In this document: positions 31,986 to 40,291 of the stretch, in pieces | How positions within the stretch are numbered: position 1 is the stretch's first letter | Layout: each line of letters begins with the position of its first letter | Assembly: GCA_023393475.1 (NCBI GenBank) | Contig: JAEWLC010000025.1 | Location: 233,962 to 297,961 of the forward strand | Source of the DNA: Pseudomonadota bacterium | GTDB lineage: Bacteria > Pseudomonadota > Alphaproteobacteria > Rhizobiales > Devosiaceae | DNA: 64,000 nt | Direction: 5' to 3' | Notes under the pieces: generated by a model | Seen by the model: only the letters and a program-made list of their open reading frames with translations | Told to the model about the DNA's origin: nothing | Database searches by the model: none | Translations under genes and position numbers: made by a program

Positions 31986-33365
31986 ATGCAGGTCACAGAA
32001 ACCCTCAACGAGGGCCTCAAGCGCAAACTCTCCGTGGTCATTCCGGCCAAGGACCTGAGCGATCGGCTCGATGCGCGTCTCGATGAGCTGAAGTCCACTG
32101 CCAATATCAAGGGCTTCCGCCCCGGCAAGGTGCCGGCCGCGCACCTCAAGAAGGTCTATGGCCGTTCGGCCATGTCGGAAGTGCTGTCGGATGCGATCAA
32201 TTCGACCGTTTCCAAGACCCTCGACGACCGCTCCGAGCGCGCCGCGACGCAGCCCAAGGTTGACCTGCCGGAAGACCAGGAAGTCATCAACAAGGTGCTC
32301 GACGGCGACGCCGACCTCAACTTCGAGGTCAGCTACGAAGTTCTGCCGCCCGTCGCGCTGATGGACTTCACGAGCCTTGCCGTCGAGAACCCGGTCGTCG
32401 AGATCGACGAGAAGGACCTCGACACCGAAGTGCAGCGCGTGTTCGCGCAGCAGCGCGGCTACGAGGAAAAGGGCGAGGACGGCGTTGTCGAGAACGGTGA
32501 CCGTCTCGGTCTCAGCTTCAAGGGCACGATCAAGGGCGAAGCCTTCGCCGGCGGATCGTCCGACCATGCTCACCTGACCGTCGGTTCGGGCGAGTTCATC
32601 CCCGGCTTCGAAGAGCAGCTCGTGGGCATGAAGAAGAACGAGACCAAGACGGTGAAGGTCACGTTCCCCAAGGACTACCAGCAGGAAGAGCTGGCCGGTA
32701 AGAAGGCCGACTTCGAGACCACGATCCTGCACATCGACGGCCCCAAGGCCGGCGAGCTGAACGACGACTTCGCCAAGAGCCTCGGCCTCGAGAACGTCGA
32801 AGGGCTGCGCAACGCGGTCAAGGACCAGATGCGTGCCGCCCTCGATTCGATGAGCCGCCAGGCGGTCAAGCGCCAGATTCTCGATCAGCTCGACGAAGGT
32901 CACAAGTTCGACGTTCCCCAGCAGCTGGTTGACGCCGAGTTCGACACCATCTGGCAGCGCGTCGTGCACGAGGTCGAGCATCACGGCCGTTCCTTCGAGG
33001 ACGAAGGCACGACCGAGGAAGCCGCCAAGGAGCAGTACCAGAAGATCGCCGAGCGCCGCGTGCGCCTGGGCCTCGTCGTTGCCGAGATCGGCAACGTCAA
33101 CAAGGTCGAGGTGACCGAGGACGAGCACCAGCAGGCGCTCATCGCCGAAGTGCGCCGCTTCCCCGGCCAGGAACAGCAGGTCTACGACTACTACCGCAAG
33201 AACCCGCAGGCCCTCGCCGGCCTCCGTGCTCCGGTGTTCGAGAACAAGGTCGTCGAGTTCGTCACCGAACAGGCGAAGAAGACCGACAAGGCCATGACCC
33301 GCGCCGAGCTCGCCAAGATCATCGCGTCGGAAGACGACGAGGTTCCGGAGGAGCACCACCACTAA
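31986..33365 (+). CDS. tig: Trigger factor
   Basis: A 459-residue ribosome-associated chaperone and prolyl isomerase. The N-terminal ribosome-binding domain has KGFRPGKVPAAHLKKVYG; the FKBP-like domain (about 155-245) has NGDRLGLSFKGTIKGEAFAGG and GSGEFIPGFEEQLVGMKKNE; a long helical chaperone domain follows. Start 31986 gives the conserved MQVTETLNEGLKRKL; an in-frame ATG at 31902 lies inside tRNA-Leu. The last residues EEHHH are natural, not a tag. It lies upstream of clpP and clpX, its usual genomic partners, but separated from them by 4 kb. Confidence 0.96.
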   Translation: MQVTETLNEGLKRKLSVVIPAKDLSDRLDARLDELKSTANIKGFRPGKVPAAHLKKVYGRSAMSEVLSDAINSTVSKTLDDRSERAATQPKVDLPEDQEVINKVLDGDADLNFEVSYEVLPPVALMDFTSLAVENPVVEIDEKDLDTEVQRVFAQQRGYEEKGEDGVVENGDRLGLSFKGTIKGEAFAGGSSDHAHLTVGSGEFIPGFEEQLVGMKKNETKTVKVTFPKDYQQEELAGKKADFETTILHIDGPKAGELNDDFAKSLGLENVEGLRNAVKDQMRAALDSMSRQAVKRQILDQLDEGHKFDVPQQLVDAEFDTIWQRVVHEVEHHGRSFEDEGTTEEAAKEQYQKIAERRVRLGLVVAEIGNVNKVEVTEDEHQQALIAEVRRFPGQEQQVYDYYRKNPQALAGLRAPVFENKVVEFVTEQAKKTDKAMTRAELAKIIASEDDEVPEEHHH

Positions 33366-33386
33366 GGTGGGCTGATCCACGACATC

Positions 33387-33418
33387 AAGGCCGCCCTCCG
33401 GGGCGGCCTTTTTGTTTT
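33387..33418 (+). terminator. Terminator after tig
   Basis: AAGGCCGCCC-TCCG-GGGCGGCCTT followed by TTTGTTTT: a 10-bp stem with a U-rich tail, 21 bases after the stop codon. Confidence 0.9.
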
Positions 33419-33442
33419 GGCGCAGGGCAGTTAGGTTTGCGC

Positions 33443-34924
33443 ATGGCCTTCGAACACGTGCTCCTTACGCCTACCGAGATGTCCCGCGCCGACCAGCTCG
33501 CGGTGGCGTCGGGCGTGCAGTCGTTCAAGCTGATGGAGGCGGCGGGAACGGCGGTCGCCGACTTTGTCGCGGAGCGCTATCCCGACGGACACATCCTCGT
33601 CCTTTGCGGCCCTGGCAATAACGGTGGCGACGGGTTCGTCGCGGCCGAGAGGCTCCGGCAGGCCGGGCGCGAGGTGCGGCTGGCGCTGTTCGCGGACAAG
33701 GAGCGGCTGAAGGGCGACGCGGCGCTGTTCGCGGACCTGTGGAAAGGGCGGATCGAGCAGGCCGATCCCAATGGGCTGCAACCGGCGAGCGTGATCGTCG
33801 ATGCACTGCTCGGCGCGGGACTCGACCGCGATGTCGAGGGCGAACTGGCCGAACTCATCGACGCGGTGAACGCATCCGGGCTGCCGGTGGTTGCCGTCGA
33901 CATGCCGAGCGGCATCGACGGTGCTACGGGGCAGGTCAGGGGGACTGCGATCAGGGCGAAGGCGTCGGTGACGTTCTTCCGCCTGAAGCCGGGCCACTTC
34001 CTCCTGCCTGGACGCGAGCGCTGCGGTGAGGTGGTGCTGAAGCAGATCGGCATTCCCGAACCTGTCCTCGACGAAATCGCACCGCGGCTTTGGCGGAACG
34101 GTCCCGGGCTGTGGCGGATTCCCGTGGCAGATCCCGAGGGGCACAAGTTCACGCGCGGCCACTGCATGGTCATGTCGGGCGGCCCGCTGCAGACCGGCGC
34201 CAGCCGGCTCACCGCGACAGCGGCCCTGCGGGCAGGGGCGGGACTCGTATCGCTGACCGGTTCGCAGCAGTCCTTGCTCGTCCACGCCAACCACGTCACC
34301 GCCATCATGCTGAAGCCCTCGGAAGGCGCGGCGAGCCTGTCGCTGCTGATCGAGGAGCAAAAGGTGAAGTCGTTCGCTATCGGCCCGGCGGCGGGCGTCG
34401 GCGAGGCGACGCGGGCCAATGTGCTGGCCATCCTGGCTGGCGGGCCGGCCGCGGTGCTCGATGCGGATGCGCTGACCAGCTTCAAGGACGACCCGGACAC
34501 GCTCCATACAGCGATCCGTCAGCAGCCCGAGCGTGCCGTAGTAATGACGCCGCACGAAGGCGAGTTCGGGCGCCTGTTCGGGACGGTGGAGGGCTCCAAG
34601 GTGGAGCGCGCGCGGACGGCTGCAGCGCGATCAGGAGCTCTCATCGTGTTGAAGGGCGGCGACACTGTGGTGGCCGCGCCCGATGGCCGCGCGGTCATCA
34701 ACGACAACGCACCACCCACGCTGGGTACCGCCGGCTCCGGCGATGTGCTGGCCGGGATCATCGCCGGACTGATGGCGCAGGGGATGGCCGGGCTCGAAGC
34801 TGCCTGCGCCGGTGTGTGGATTCATGGCGAGGCAGCAAACCGCTGGGCAAAGCCGGGGCTTATCGCGGAGGATTTGCCGGGGATCGTGCCTGAGCTGCTG
34901 GCGGCGCTATCGGTAACTCACTGA
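33443..34924 (+). CDS. nnr: Bifunctional NAD(P)HX epimerase/dehydratase
   Basis: A 493-residue two-domain metabolite-repair enzyme. The N-terminal YjeF_N epimerase (1-210) has CGPGNNGGDGFVAAERL and VVAVDMPSGIDGATG; the C-terminal ADP-dependent dehydratase (YjeF_C) has TRGHCMVMSGG, MTPHEGEFGRL, LKGGDTVVAAPDG and GTAGSGDVLAGIIAGLMAQG. It restores hydrated NADH and NADPH. ATG 33443 is preferred to an in-frame TTG six bases upstream. Its end overlaps the convergent gene by seven bases. Confidence 0.93.
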   Translation: MAFEHVLLTPTEMSRADQLAVASGVQSFKLMEAAGTAVADFVAERYPDGHILVLCGPGNNGGDGFVAAERLRQAGREVRLALFADKERLKGDAALFADLWKGRIEQADPNGLQPASVIVDALLGAGLDRDVEGELAELIDAVNASGLPVVAVDMPSGIDGATGQVRGTAIRAKASVTFFRLKPGHFLLPGRERCGEVVLKQIGIPEPVLDEIAPRLWRNGPGLWRIPVADPEGHKFTRGHCMVMSGGPLQTGASRLTATAALRAGAGLVSLTGSQQSLLVHANHVTAIMLKPSEGAASLSLLIEEQKVKSFAIGPAAGVGEATRANVLAILAGGPAAVLDADALTSFKDDPDTLHTAIRQQPERAVVMTPHEGEFGRLFGTVEGSKVERARTAAARSGALIVLKGGDTVVAAPDGRAVINDNAPPTLGTAGSGDVLAGIIAGLMAQGMAGLEAACAGVWIHGEAANRWAKPGLIAEDLPGIVPELLAALSVTH

Positions 34925-35388
34925 GGTCCGGGAATGCTCACGAATGCCGTGCCGTTCCAGGCGAGGTAGAGCCGGACTACGCCTGTTTGCATCTGGAGCA
35001 CGGACCAGTTGCCGGCATGGGCAGGTGCGATCGACCAGTTGGCCGGTTCCGAATTGATCACGGCCTCGGTTTCGATCGGCAACTCGTTCCATTTGCCCGT
35101 GTCGCGGTCGAGCCGGTAGATGCGCGGTACGCACCCAGCCGAGCCACAGAAGTAGCTTGAGTCTGCGAAGGCGAAGATCTCGCTCGTCCCGTCTTCGTCG
35201 ATATCGACCAGCGCGACTTCGACGACATCGTCGTCGAGGAGGGGCGTACCGCGTTCGGCGCCCATCAGGGTACGCGCGATGTTTGCCGCCGGGCCGGGAT
35301 CGGTCGAAAAGCTCAGTTGCCCGGGTTCGGCCGCCGCCACGGGGAAGGAGATGGCTGCCAACAGGGCCGCAACCGGCATGAGCTTCAC
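34918..35388 (-). CDS. Secreted protein of unknown function coupled to P450
   Basis: A 156-residue protein with a signal peptide (MKLMPVAALLAAISFPVAAA). The mature part has an EF-hand-like/VCBS acidic loop (VDIDEDGTSEIFAF), two cysteines close together (YFCGSAGCV, a likely disulfide) and a tryptophan-rich end. The start is GTG 35388, which overlaps the P450 stop (GTGA), with GGAGG 7 bases before it; this gives a lysine at position 2 as expected for a leader. Translation is thus coupled to the P450. I do not recognise a family. Confidence 0.75.
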   Translation of the reverse strand: MKLMPVAALLAAISFPVAAAEPGQLSFSTDPGPAANIARTLMGAERGTPLLDDDVVEVALVDIDEDGTSEIFAFADSSYFCGSAGCVPRIYRLDRDTGKWNELPIETEAVINSEPANWSIAPAHAGNWSVLQMQTGVVRLYLAWNGTAFVSIPGPQ

Positions 35389-36608
35389 CACTCGGCCTCC
35401 AGCCGTTCGAGCCCGTGGAAGTGGTAGATGTTCTTGTACTCGGGCTGGCCCTTGAGCCTGAGCCCTGGCAGCCGGTCGAACAGCGTCTTCATCGACACGC
35501 CCAGCTCGATACGGGCGAGCGGGGCACCGATGCAGAAGTGGATGCCGGCGCCGAAGCTGACATTGGCCCCGTCGGTGCGGAACGGGTCGAACGTGTTGGC
35601 ATTGGCGAAGCGCGACGGGTCGCGGTTGGCTGCACCAAGCATCAGCCCGATCGTCTCGCCCTGCTTGAAGCTGAGCCCGTTGTCGAGCGTAACGTCCTGC
35701 AGCGCGTAGCGCGTGAACATGTGCAGCGGCGCGTCGAAGCGCAGCCCTTCCTCCACCGTCGCCTCGGTCTGCTTCTCGTCGGCGAAGATCGCATTGGGAT
35801 CGAGGCCGCTCTCGAGGATCGACTTCAGCGTGTTGCCCGTGGTGTGGACCGTTGCCTCGTGGCCGGCATTGAGCAGGAGAATCGTGGTCGAGATGACCTC
35901 GTCGTCGGTGAGCTTCTCGCCGTTGACCTCGGAGGTCAGCATGTGGGTGAGAAGGTCTTCCCTTGGCTGCTTGCGACGTTCGGCCATCATGGCACGCACG
36001 TAGTCCATGAACTCGATCGAGGCCTGGTTGGCATCGAGCTCGGTCTCGTAGGTCACGCCATGCATGTACATGGCGACCATGCGGTTGGACCAATCGACCA
36101 GTTGCATCGCCATGTCGGCGGGCAGGCCGATCATTTCGGCAATGACGATCGCCGGAATGGGCACGGCATAGCTGCGCAGCAGATCGACTCCGCCATCGGC
36201 CTCGAAGCCGTCGATCAGCTCGTTGGCGAGCCGTTCGATCCGCGGGCGCAACTGCTCGACGTTGCGTGAGACAAATGCGCGGTTGACCAGCGCGCGCAGC
36301 CGGGTGTGATCCGGTGGCTCGAGGTTCAGCAGCGTGTACTTCTCGGTCTGGTCGAAAGCGGCGGTATGCGCCTTGGGCGGTGGCAGGCCGAGCTCGTCGC
36401 GGCTCATCTTGTGCAGGATCTGGCGGCCGAAGCGCTTGTCGCGGAGCAGGGCGCTCACGTCCTTGAAGCCGGCGAAGCACCAATGTCCGTAGTTGTTCCA
36501 GAAGAAGGCGGGGGAGGCCGCGTGCACCGCATCGTAGAAGGCATACGGGTCGCGGAAGAAAGCTGCCTCGCGCGGCGCCGCCTCGGCGCGCCTCGTGTCC
36601 GTCGTCAG
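35385..36608 (-). CDS. Cytochrome P450
   Basis: A cytosolic bacterial P450. I-helix NAGHEATVHTTGNT, K-helix ExxR in EEGLRFD, and heme loop SFGAGIHFCIGAPLAR with the axial cysteine, all intact. Redox partners are not encoded nearby. The first normal start codon is GTG 36527, giving 380 residues, but in-frame coding continues upstream with a typical P450 lead-in (FFRDPYAFYDAV) as far as a CTG at 36608. That start gives 407 residues, the usual family length; no ATG, GTG or TTG exists in the extension. So either CTG is used, or the protein is short, or a base is wrong in the assembly. Substrate unknown. Confidence 0.88.
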   Translation of the reverse strand: MTTDTRRAEAAPREAAFFRDPYAFYDAVHAASPAFFWNNYGHWCFAGFKDVSALLRDKRFGRQILHKMSRDELGLPPPKAHTAAFDQTEKYTLLNLEPPDHTRLRALVNRAFVSRNVEQLRPRIERLANELIDGFEADGGVDLLRSYAVPIPAIVIAEMIGLPADMAMQLVDWSNRMVAMYMHGVTYETELDANQASIEFMDYVRAMMAERRKQPREDLLTHMLTSEVNGEKLTDDEVISTTILLLNAGHEATVHTTGNTLKSILESGLDPNAIFADEKQTEATVEEGLRFDAPLHMFTRYALQDVTLDNGLSFKQGETIGLMLGAANRDPSRFANANTFDPFRTDGANVSFGAGIHFCIGAPLARIELGVSMKTLFDRLPGLRLKGQPEYKNIYHFHGLERLEAEW

Positions 36609-36618
36609 TCGAAATGCG

Positions 36619-36735
36619 TCAGAAATCGAAGTAGCCCTTCATGTCGCCGGTCCGGCGGCCAGCGATCTGGCCGCGCCTTGGGGGACACTCTCCGAAACGG
36701 CCTGAAAAGTCGACACTCCCGGGCGAGGGGGGCAT
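36619..36735 (-). CDS. Possible 38-residue leader peptide upstream of P450
   Basis: A short reading frame from ATG 36735 to TGA 36619, ending 10 bases before the proposed CTG start of the P450. The peptide is rich in Gly, Arg and Pro and ends RRTGDMKGYFDF. It has no clear ribosome binding site. It may be a coupled leader or the product of a frameshift that detached the true P450 start. Highly uncertain. Confidence 0.2.
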   Translation of the reverse strand: MPPSPGSVDFSGRFGECPPRRGQIAGRRTGDMKGYFDF

Positions 36736-36862
36736 CACCGATCAACAGCCGCGTAGGGTCCCGGGCGCACCCGAGCATGGCTTCAGGACCCGATTGCCTC
36801 TTGTCCGGCCGCAAAATCCGGGTAGTGCATAGCCCCGAACGAAAACCAAGCGGAGCAAGCCC

Positions 36863-37093
36863 GTGGCCGACCTGACGCTCGCCCAAGCCATCGACAACGT
36901 CTACGCCTCGTTGAGGGCGAACAATGAGGACATCGACACCCATATCGCCGCGCTGAAAGGTGCCATGGCCGCCGAGGGCGCCAAGGAGGCGGTGTTCGAT
37001 CCGGCCAAGCTCGCGCAGAACAACCGCCAGGGCCGCAAGATGATGCAGTCCTATTTCAAGAAGCGCGGCGTGACGGTGACGTTCAGCGCCTGA
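36863..37093 (+). CDS. Conserved hypothetical protein
   Basis: A 76-residue soluble, mostly helical protein (LTLAQAIDNVYASLRANNEDIDTHIAALKGAM), with a basic C-terminal end (NNRQGRKMMQSYFKKRGVTVTF). The start is GTG 36863 with GGAG at 36852-36855. No domain is recognised and no signal peptide is present. The regular codon use and good ribosome site support it as a real gene. Confidence 0.65.
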   Translation: MADLTLAQAIDNVYASLRANNEDIDTHIAALKGAMAAEGAKEAVFDPAKLAQNNRQGRKMMQSYFKKRGVTVTFSA

Positions 37094-37159
37094 GGCGCCC
37101 GCCTCCCTCCCCATCCGGGCAGCTACCGCGACTCCGTCGGATTGCGCGAAACTGCGGGT

Positions 37160-37188
37160 ATTGCGGCCTGCCACACTGGCGCCTATCT
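37160..37188 (+). promoter_or_regulatory. RpoH-like heat-shock promoter of clpP
   Basis: ATTG (37160-37163), 18 bases, CCTATCT (37182-37188). The alphaproteobacterial RpoH consensus is CTTG-N17/18-CYTATNT; the -10 matches fully and the -35 at three of four. It lies 83 bases before the clpP start, with a small hairpin (GCCCT/AGGGC, 37201-37214) in the leader. Confidence 0.45.
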
Positions 37189-37270
37189 GTCGCTTTACGC
37201 GCCCTTAACAGGGCATCGCTTTCAGTCGGCCGCGAACGCTGATTCTTCTTACCTCCAGGGGCAAATCTCA

Positions 37271-37897
37271 ATGAGAGATCCGGTCGACACCTTCACCAAC
37301 TACCTCGTGCCCACGGTTATCGAGCAGACCAACCGCGGCGAGCGCGCCTTCGATATCTACTCGCGCCTGCTCAAGGAGCGCATCATCTTCGTGACCGGCC
37401 AGGTCGAGGACAACATGGCGTCGCTGATCGTGGCGCAGCTGCTGTTCCTCGAGTCCGAGAATCCGAAGAAGGAAATCTCGCTCTACATCAACTCGCCCGG
37501 CGGTGTGGTGACTTCGGGTCTCGCGATCTACGACACGATGCAGTTCATCCGCCCGCCCGTGGCAACGCTCTGCACCGGCCAGGCCGCCTCGATGGGCTCG
37601 CTCCTGCTTGCCGGCGGCGCGCCGGGCATGCGTGGGGCTCTGCCCAACGCTTCGATCATGGTGCACCAGCCATCCGGCGGCTATCAGGGCCAGGCGACGG
37701 ATATCCTCATCCACGCCCAGTTCACCGAAAAGCTGAAGCGCCGGCTCAATGAGATCTACGTCAAGCACACCGGCCAGCCCTACGAGGCCATCCACAACGC
37801 TCTCGAGCGCGATCGCTTCCTCAGCCCCGAAGAAGCCAAGGAATTCGGCCTCATCGACTCCATCTACGAGAAGCGTGCGGAACCGGACGCTTCTTGA
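37271..37897 (+). CDS. clpP: ATP-dependent Clp protease proteolytic subunit
   Basis: A 208-residue ClpP serine protease, a tetradecameric chamber that works with ClpX. The triad is visible: Ser in TGQAASMGSLLL, His in MVHQPSGG and Asp in DRFLSPEEAKEFGLID. Start 37271 follows AGGGG and gives the normal N-terminus (MRDPVDTFTNYLVPTVIEQ); an in-frame ATG at 37142 overlaps the promoter. The clpX gene follows after 173 bases containing a near-perfect 10-bp hairpin (37924-37947). Confidence 0.96.
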   Translation: MRDPVDTFTNYLVPTVIEQTNRGERAFDIYSRLLKERIIFVTGQVEDNMASLIVAQLLFLESENPKKEISLYINSPGGVVTSGLAIYDTMQFIRPPVATLCTGQAASMGSLLLAGGAPGMRGALPNASIMVHQPSGGYQGQATDILIHAQFTEKLKRRLNEIYVKHTGQPYEAIHNALERDRFLSPEEAKEFGLIDSIYEKRAEPDAS

Positions 37898-38070
37898 GCC
37901 TTTTACGTATTAACGTGAACGGCAGTGCCACACCTCAGTGTGACACTTGTGTGATTGTGCGGGGTCCGGCTGGCCTTTAAGGTTGGTCGGACTTACCTTT
38001 TGTTCAGGATAGCGGGGCTAGCGTTCTATTCTAGCCGGGAATGGGAGCCCAACCTCCCAGGAGTGACAGG

Positions 38071-39348
38071 ATGTCCAAGGACACGACCAGCGGCGAATCC
38101 TCGAAGAACACGCTCTATTGCTCGTTCTGCGGGAAATCGCAGCATGAGGTCCGGAAGCTCATCGCCGGGCCGACCGTATTCATCTGCGATGAATGCGTCG
38201 AACTGTGCATGGACATCATCCGCGAGGAAAACAAAACCTCGACGCTGAAGTCATCGGATGGCGTCCCCACGCCCGCCGAAATCTGCAAGGTGCTGGACGA
38301 CTACGTCATCGGTCAGTACCGCGCCAAGCGGAACCTCTCGGTTGCCGTGCACAACCACTACAAGCGGCTGCACCACGCCACCAAGAACCAGGACATCGAA
38401 CTCTCGAAGTCGAACATCCTGCTGATCGGCCCGACCGGTACCGGCAAGACTCTGCTCGCGCAGACGCTGGCCCGTATCCTCGACGTGCCGTTCACGATGG
38501 CCGATGCGACGACGCTCACCGAAGCCGGCTATGTCGGCGAGGACGTCGAGAACATCATCCTCAAGCTGCTCCAGGCCGCCGACTACAATGTCGAGAAGGC
38601 CCAGCGCGGCATCGTCTATATCGACGAAGTCGACAAGATCAGCCGCAAGTCCGACAATCCGTCCATAACCCGCGACGTGTCGGGCGAGGGCGTGCAGCAG
38701 GCCCTGCTGAAGATCATGGAAGGCACCGTTGCCTCCGTGCCCCCGCAGGGCGGCCGCAAGCATCCGCAGCAGGAATTCTTGCAGGTGGACACGACCAACA
38801 TCCTGTTCATCTGCGGCGGCGCCTTCGCCGGCCTCGAAAAACTGATCGCCGCCCGCGGCGAAGGCTCGGGCATCGGCTTCTCGGCCGTGGTGAAGGATCC
38901 GCGCGATCGCCGCGTTGGCGACCTGCTGAAGGACGTGCAGCCGGAAGATCTGGTGAAGTTTGGTCTCATCCCCGAGTTCATCGGTCGTCTGCCGGTCCTG
39001 GCGACGCTCGAAGACCTGGATGAAGCCGCGCTGATCCAGATCCTCACCGAGCCCAAGAACGCCCTGGTGCGCCAGTACCAGCGCCTGTTCTCGATGGAAG
39101 ACGTGGAACTCACCTTCCACGAGGACGCGCTCAAGGCGATTGCCCGTCACGCGATCGAACGCAAGACCGGCGCCCGTGGCCTCCGCTCCATCATGGAAGC
39201 CATCCTGCTCGACACCATGTACGACCTGCCGTCGCTGGACGGCGTAGAAGAAGTGGTGATCAGCGAGGAAGTGGTGAACGGCAAGGACGCGCGCCCGCTC
39301 TACATCTACGCCGAGCGCAAGAAGGAAGAGGCGCCCGCCAGCGCCTGA
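38071..39348 (+). CDS. clpX: ClpX ATPase, unfoldase of ClpXP
   Basis: A 425-residue AAA+ unfoldase. The N-terminal C4 zinc finger (YCSFCGKSQHEV and ICDECVELC) binds adaptors; Walker A is GPTGTGKT, Walker B IVYIDEVDKI, and the pore loop lies in the GYVGEDVEN region. GGAG precedes ATG 38071; an ATG 30 bases earlier would give a non-family tail. In alphaproteobacteria ClpXP degrades cell-cycle regulators such as CtrA. In relatives lon comes next, but here seven genes intervene. Confidence 0.97.
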   Translation: MSKDTTSGESSKNTLYCSFCGKSQHEVRKLIAGPTVFICDECVELCMDIIREENKTSTLKSSDGVPTPAEICKVLDDYVIGQYRAKRNLSVAVHNHYKRLHHATKNQDIELSKSNILLIGPTGTGKTLLAQTLARILDVPFTMADATTLTEAGYVGEDVENIILKLLQAADYNVEKAQRGIVYIDEVDKISRKSDNPSITRDVSGEGVQQALLKIMEGTVASVPPQGGRKHPQQEFLQVDTTNILFICGGAFAGLEKLIAARGEGSGIGFSAVVKDPRDRRVGDLLKDVQPEDLVKFGLIPEFIGRLPVLATLEDLDEAALIQILTEPKNALVRQYQRLFSMEDVELTFHEDALKAIARHAIERKTGARGLRSIMEAILLDTMYDLPSLDGVEEVVISEEVVNGKDARPLYIYAERKKEEAPASA

Positions 39349-39373
39349 TCCGTTGCCGCCGGAAGAGTTTGAG

Positions 39374-39399
39374 GGCCCCGCCGCAAGGTGGGGCCTTTG
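39374..39399 (+). terminator. Terminator after clpX
   Basis: GGCCCCGCC-GCAA-GGTGGGGCC with one G-U pair, then TTTGCTTT; 25 bases after the clpX stop. Confidence 0.8.
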
Positions 39400-39448
39400 C
39401 TTTGGCGGGTAGGCTGTCGCATAACGCGCGAATACTGGGAGACTGGCT

Positions 39449-40291
39449 ATGCGGATCGGCGTGGCATTGGGCAGCGGCGCGGCGCGTGGGCTGGCGCATA
39501 TCGCCTACATCGAGGCGATGGACGAGCTTGGGCTGCGGCCATCGATCATTGCCGGCTCCTCCATCGGAGCGCTGATCGGTTCCGGCTGGGCCAACGGCAT
39601 GAGTGGGGCTGAGTTGCGCGAGCATGCCGTCGCCGTGCTGGGCAGCCTGCAGCAGATCGCGACGACGCTATGGACCAGGAACCGGCCCAGCCTCAGGCGG
39701 GTGCTGGAGGGCGGCCTGTCACTGCAGGTCGACTCGCTGGGCGTCGCCAACGCCTTCCTGCCCGAGGGCTTTCCCGACGATTTCGGCACGCTGCAGATTC
39801 CGCTCCATGTGGTCGCCACCGATTTCTACAGCTGGAACGAGATCGTGTTCAGCGACGGCCCGTTGCGGCCCGCTATCGCCGCCTCGATGGCCATCCCGAG
39901 TGTCTTCCGGCCGGTGTCGCTGAACGGCAGTTACTTTCTCGACGGGGGCGTGACCAATCCGCTGCCGCTCAACCTGGTTGCGCCGCATAGCGACGTCACC
40001 ATCGGCATCGACGTGCACCGGACCGCGGACCCGGACCTTGCCGTGGTGGAGCCGAGCCTCATCGACGCGGCAGTTGTCTCCACCGAGATCATGTCGCAGC
40101 GGCTGGTCGATGCGACCGTGGTGCAGCACCCGCCCGACGTCTACGTGCGGGCGGAGGTTGGGGCCTTCAGGTCACAGGAGTTCTGGCGTGTACGCGAGAT
40201 CCTCGACAACGCCTCGGCCGACAAGGATCGTTTCAAGCGGGCGGTGTCGGAGGCGCTGCTGTCGGCCAGCCTCCGGAGGGCCGGCCGGTGA
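39449..40291 (+). CDS. Patatin-like phospholipase
   Basis: A 280-residue patatin-family lipid acyl hydrolase. The oxyanion loop is GSGAARG, the nucleophile is in GSSIG, and the catalytic aspartate in DGG (YFLDGGVTNP), so the Ser-Asp dyad is complete. No signal peptide. Its stop overlaps the GTG start of the next gene, so it forms an operon with the Rsm22-type gene, an odd pairing whose meaning is unknown. Confidence 0.88.
   Translation: MRIGVALGSGAARGLAHIAYIEAMDELGLRPSIIAGSSIGALIGSGWANGMSGAELREHAVAVLGSLQQIATTLWTRNRPSLRRVLEGGLSLQVDSLGVANAFLPEGFPDDFGTLQIPLHVVATDFYSWNEIVFSDGPLRPAIAASMAIPSVFRPVSLNGSYFLDGGVTNPLPLNLVAPHSDVTIGIDVHRTADPDLAVVEPSLIDAAVVSTEIMSQRLVDATVVQHPPDVYVRAEVGAFRSQEFWRVREILDNASADKDRFKRAVSEALLSASLRRAGR

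Noticed and set aside
33348..33365. Histidine run at the end of trigger factor, like a purification tag
   Set aside because: Only three or four histidines after an acidic stretch; natural trigger factor tails in this order vary like this.
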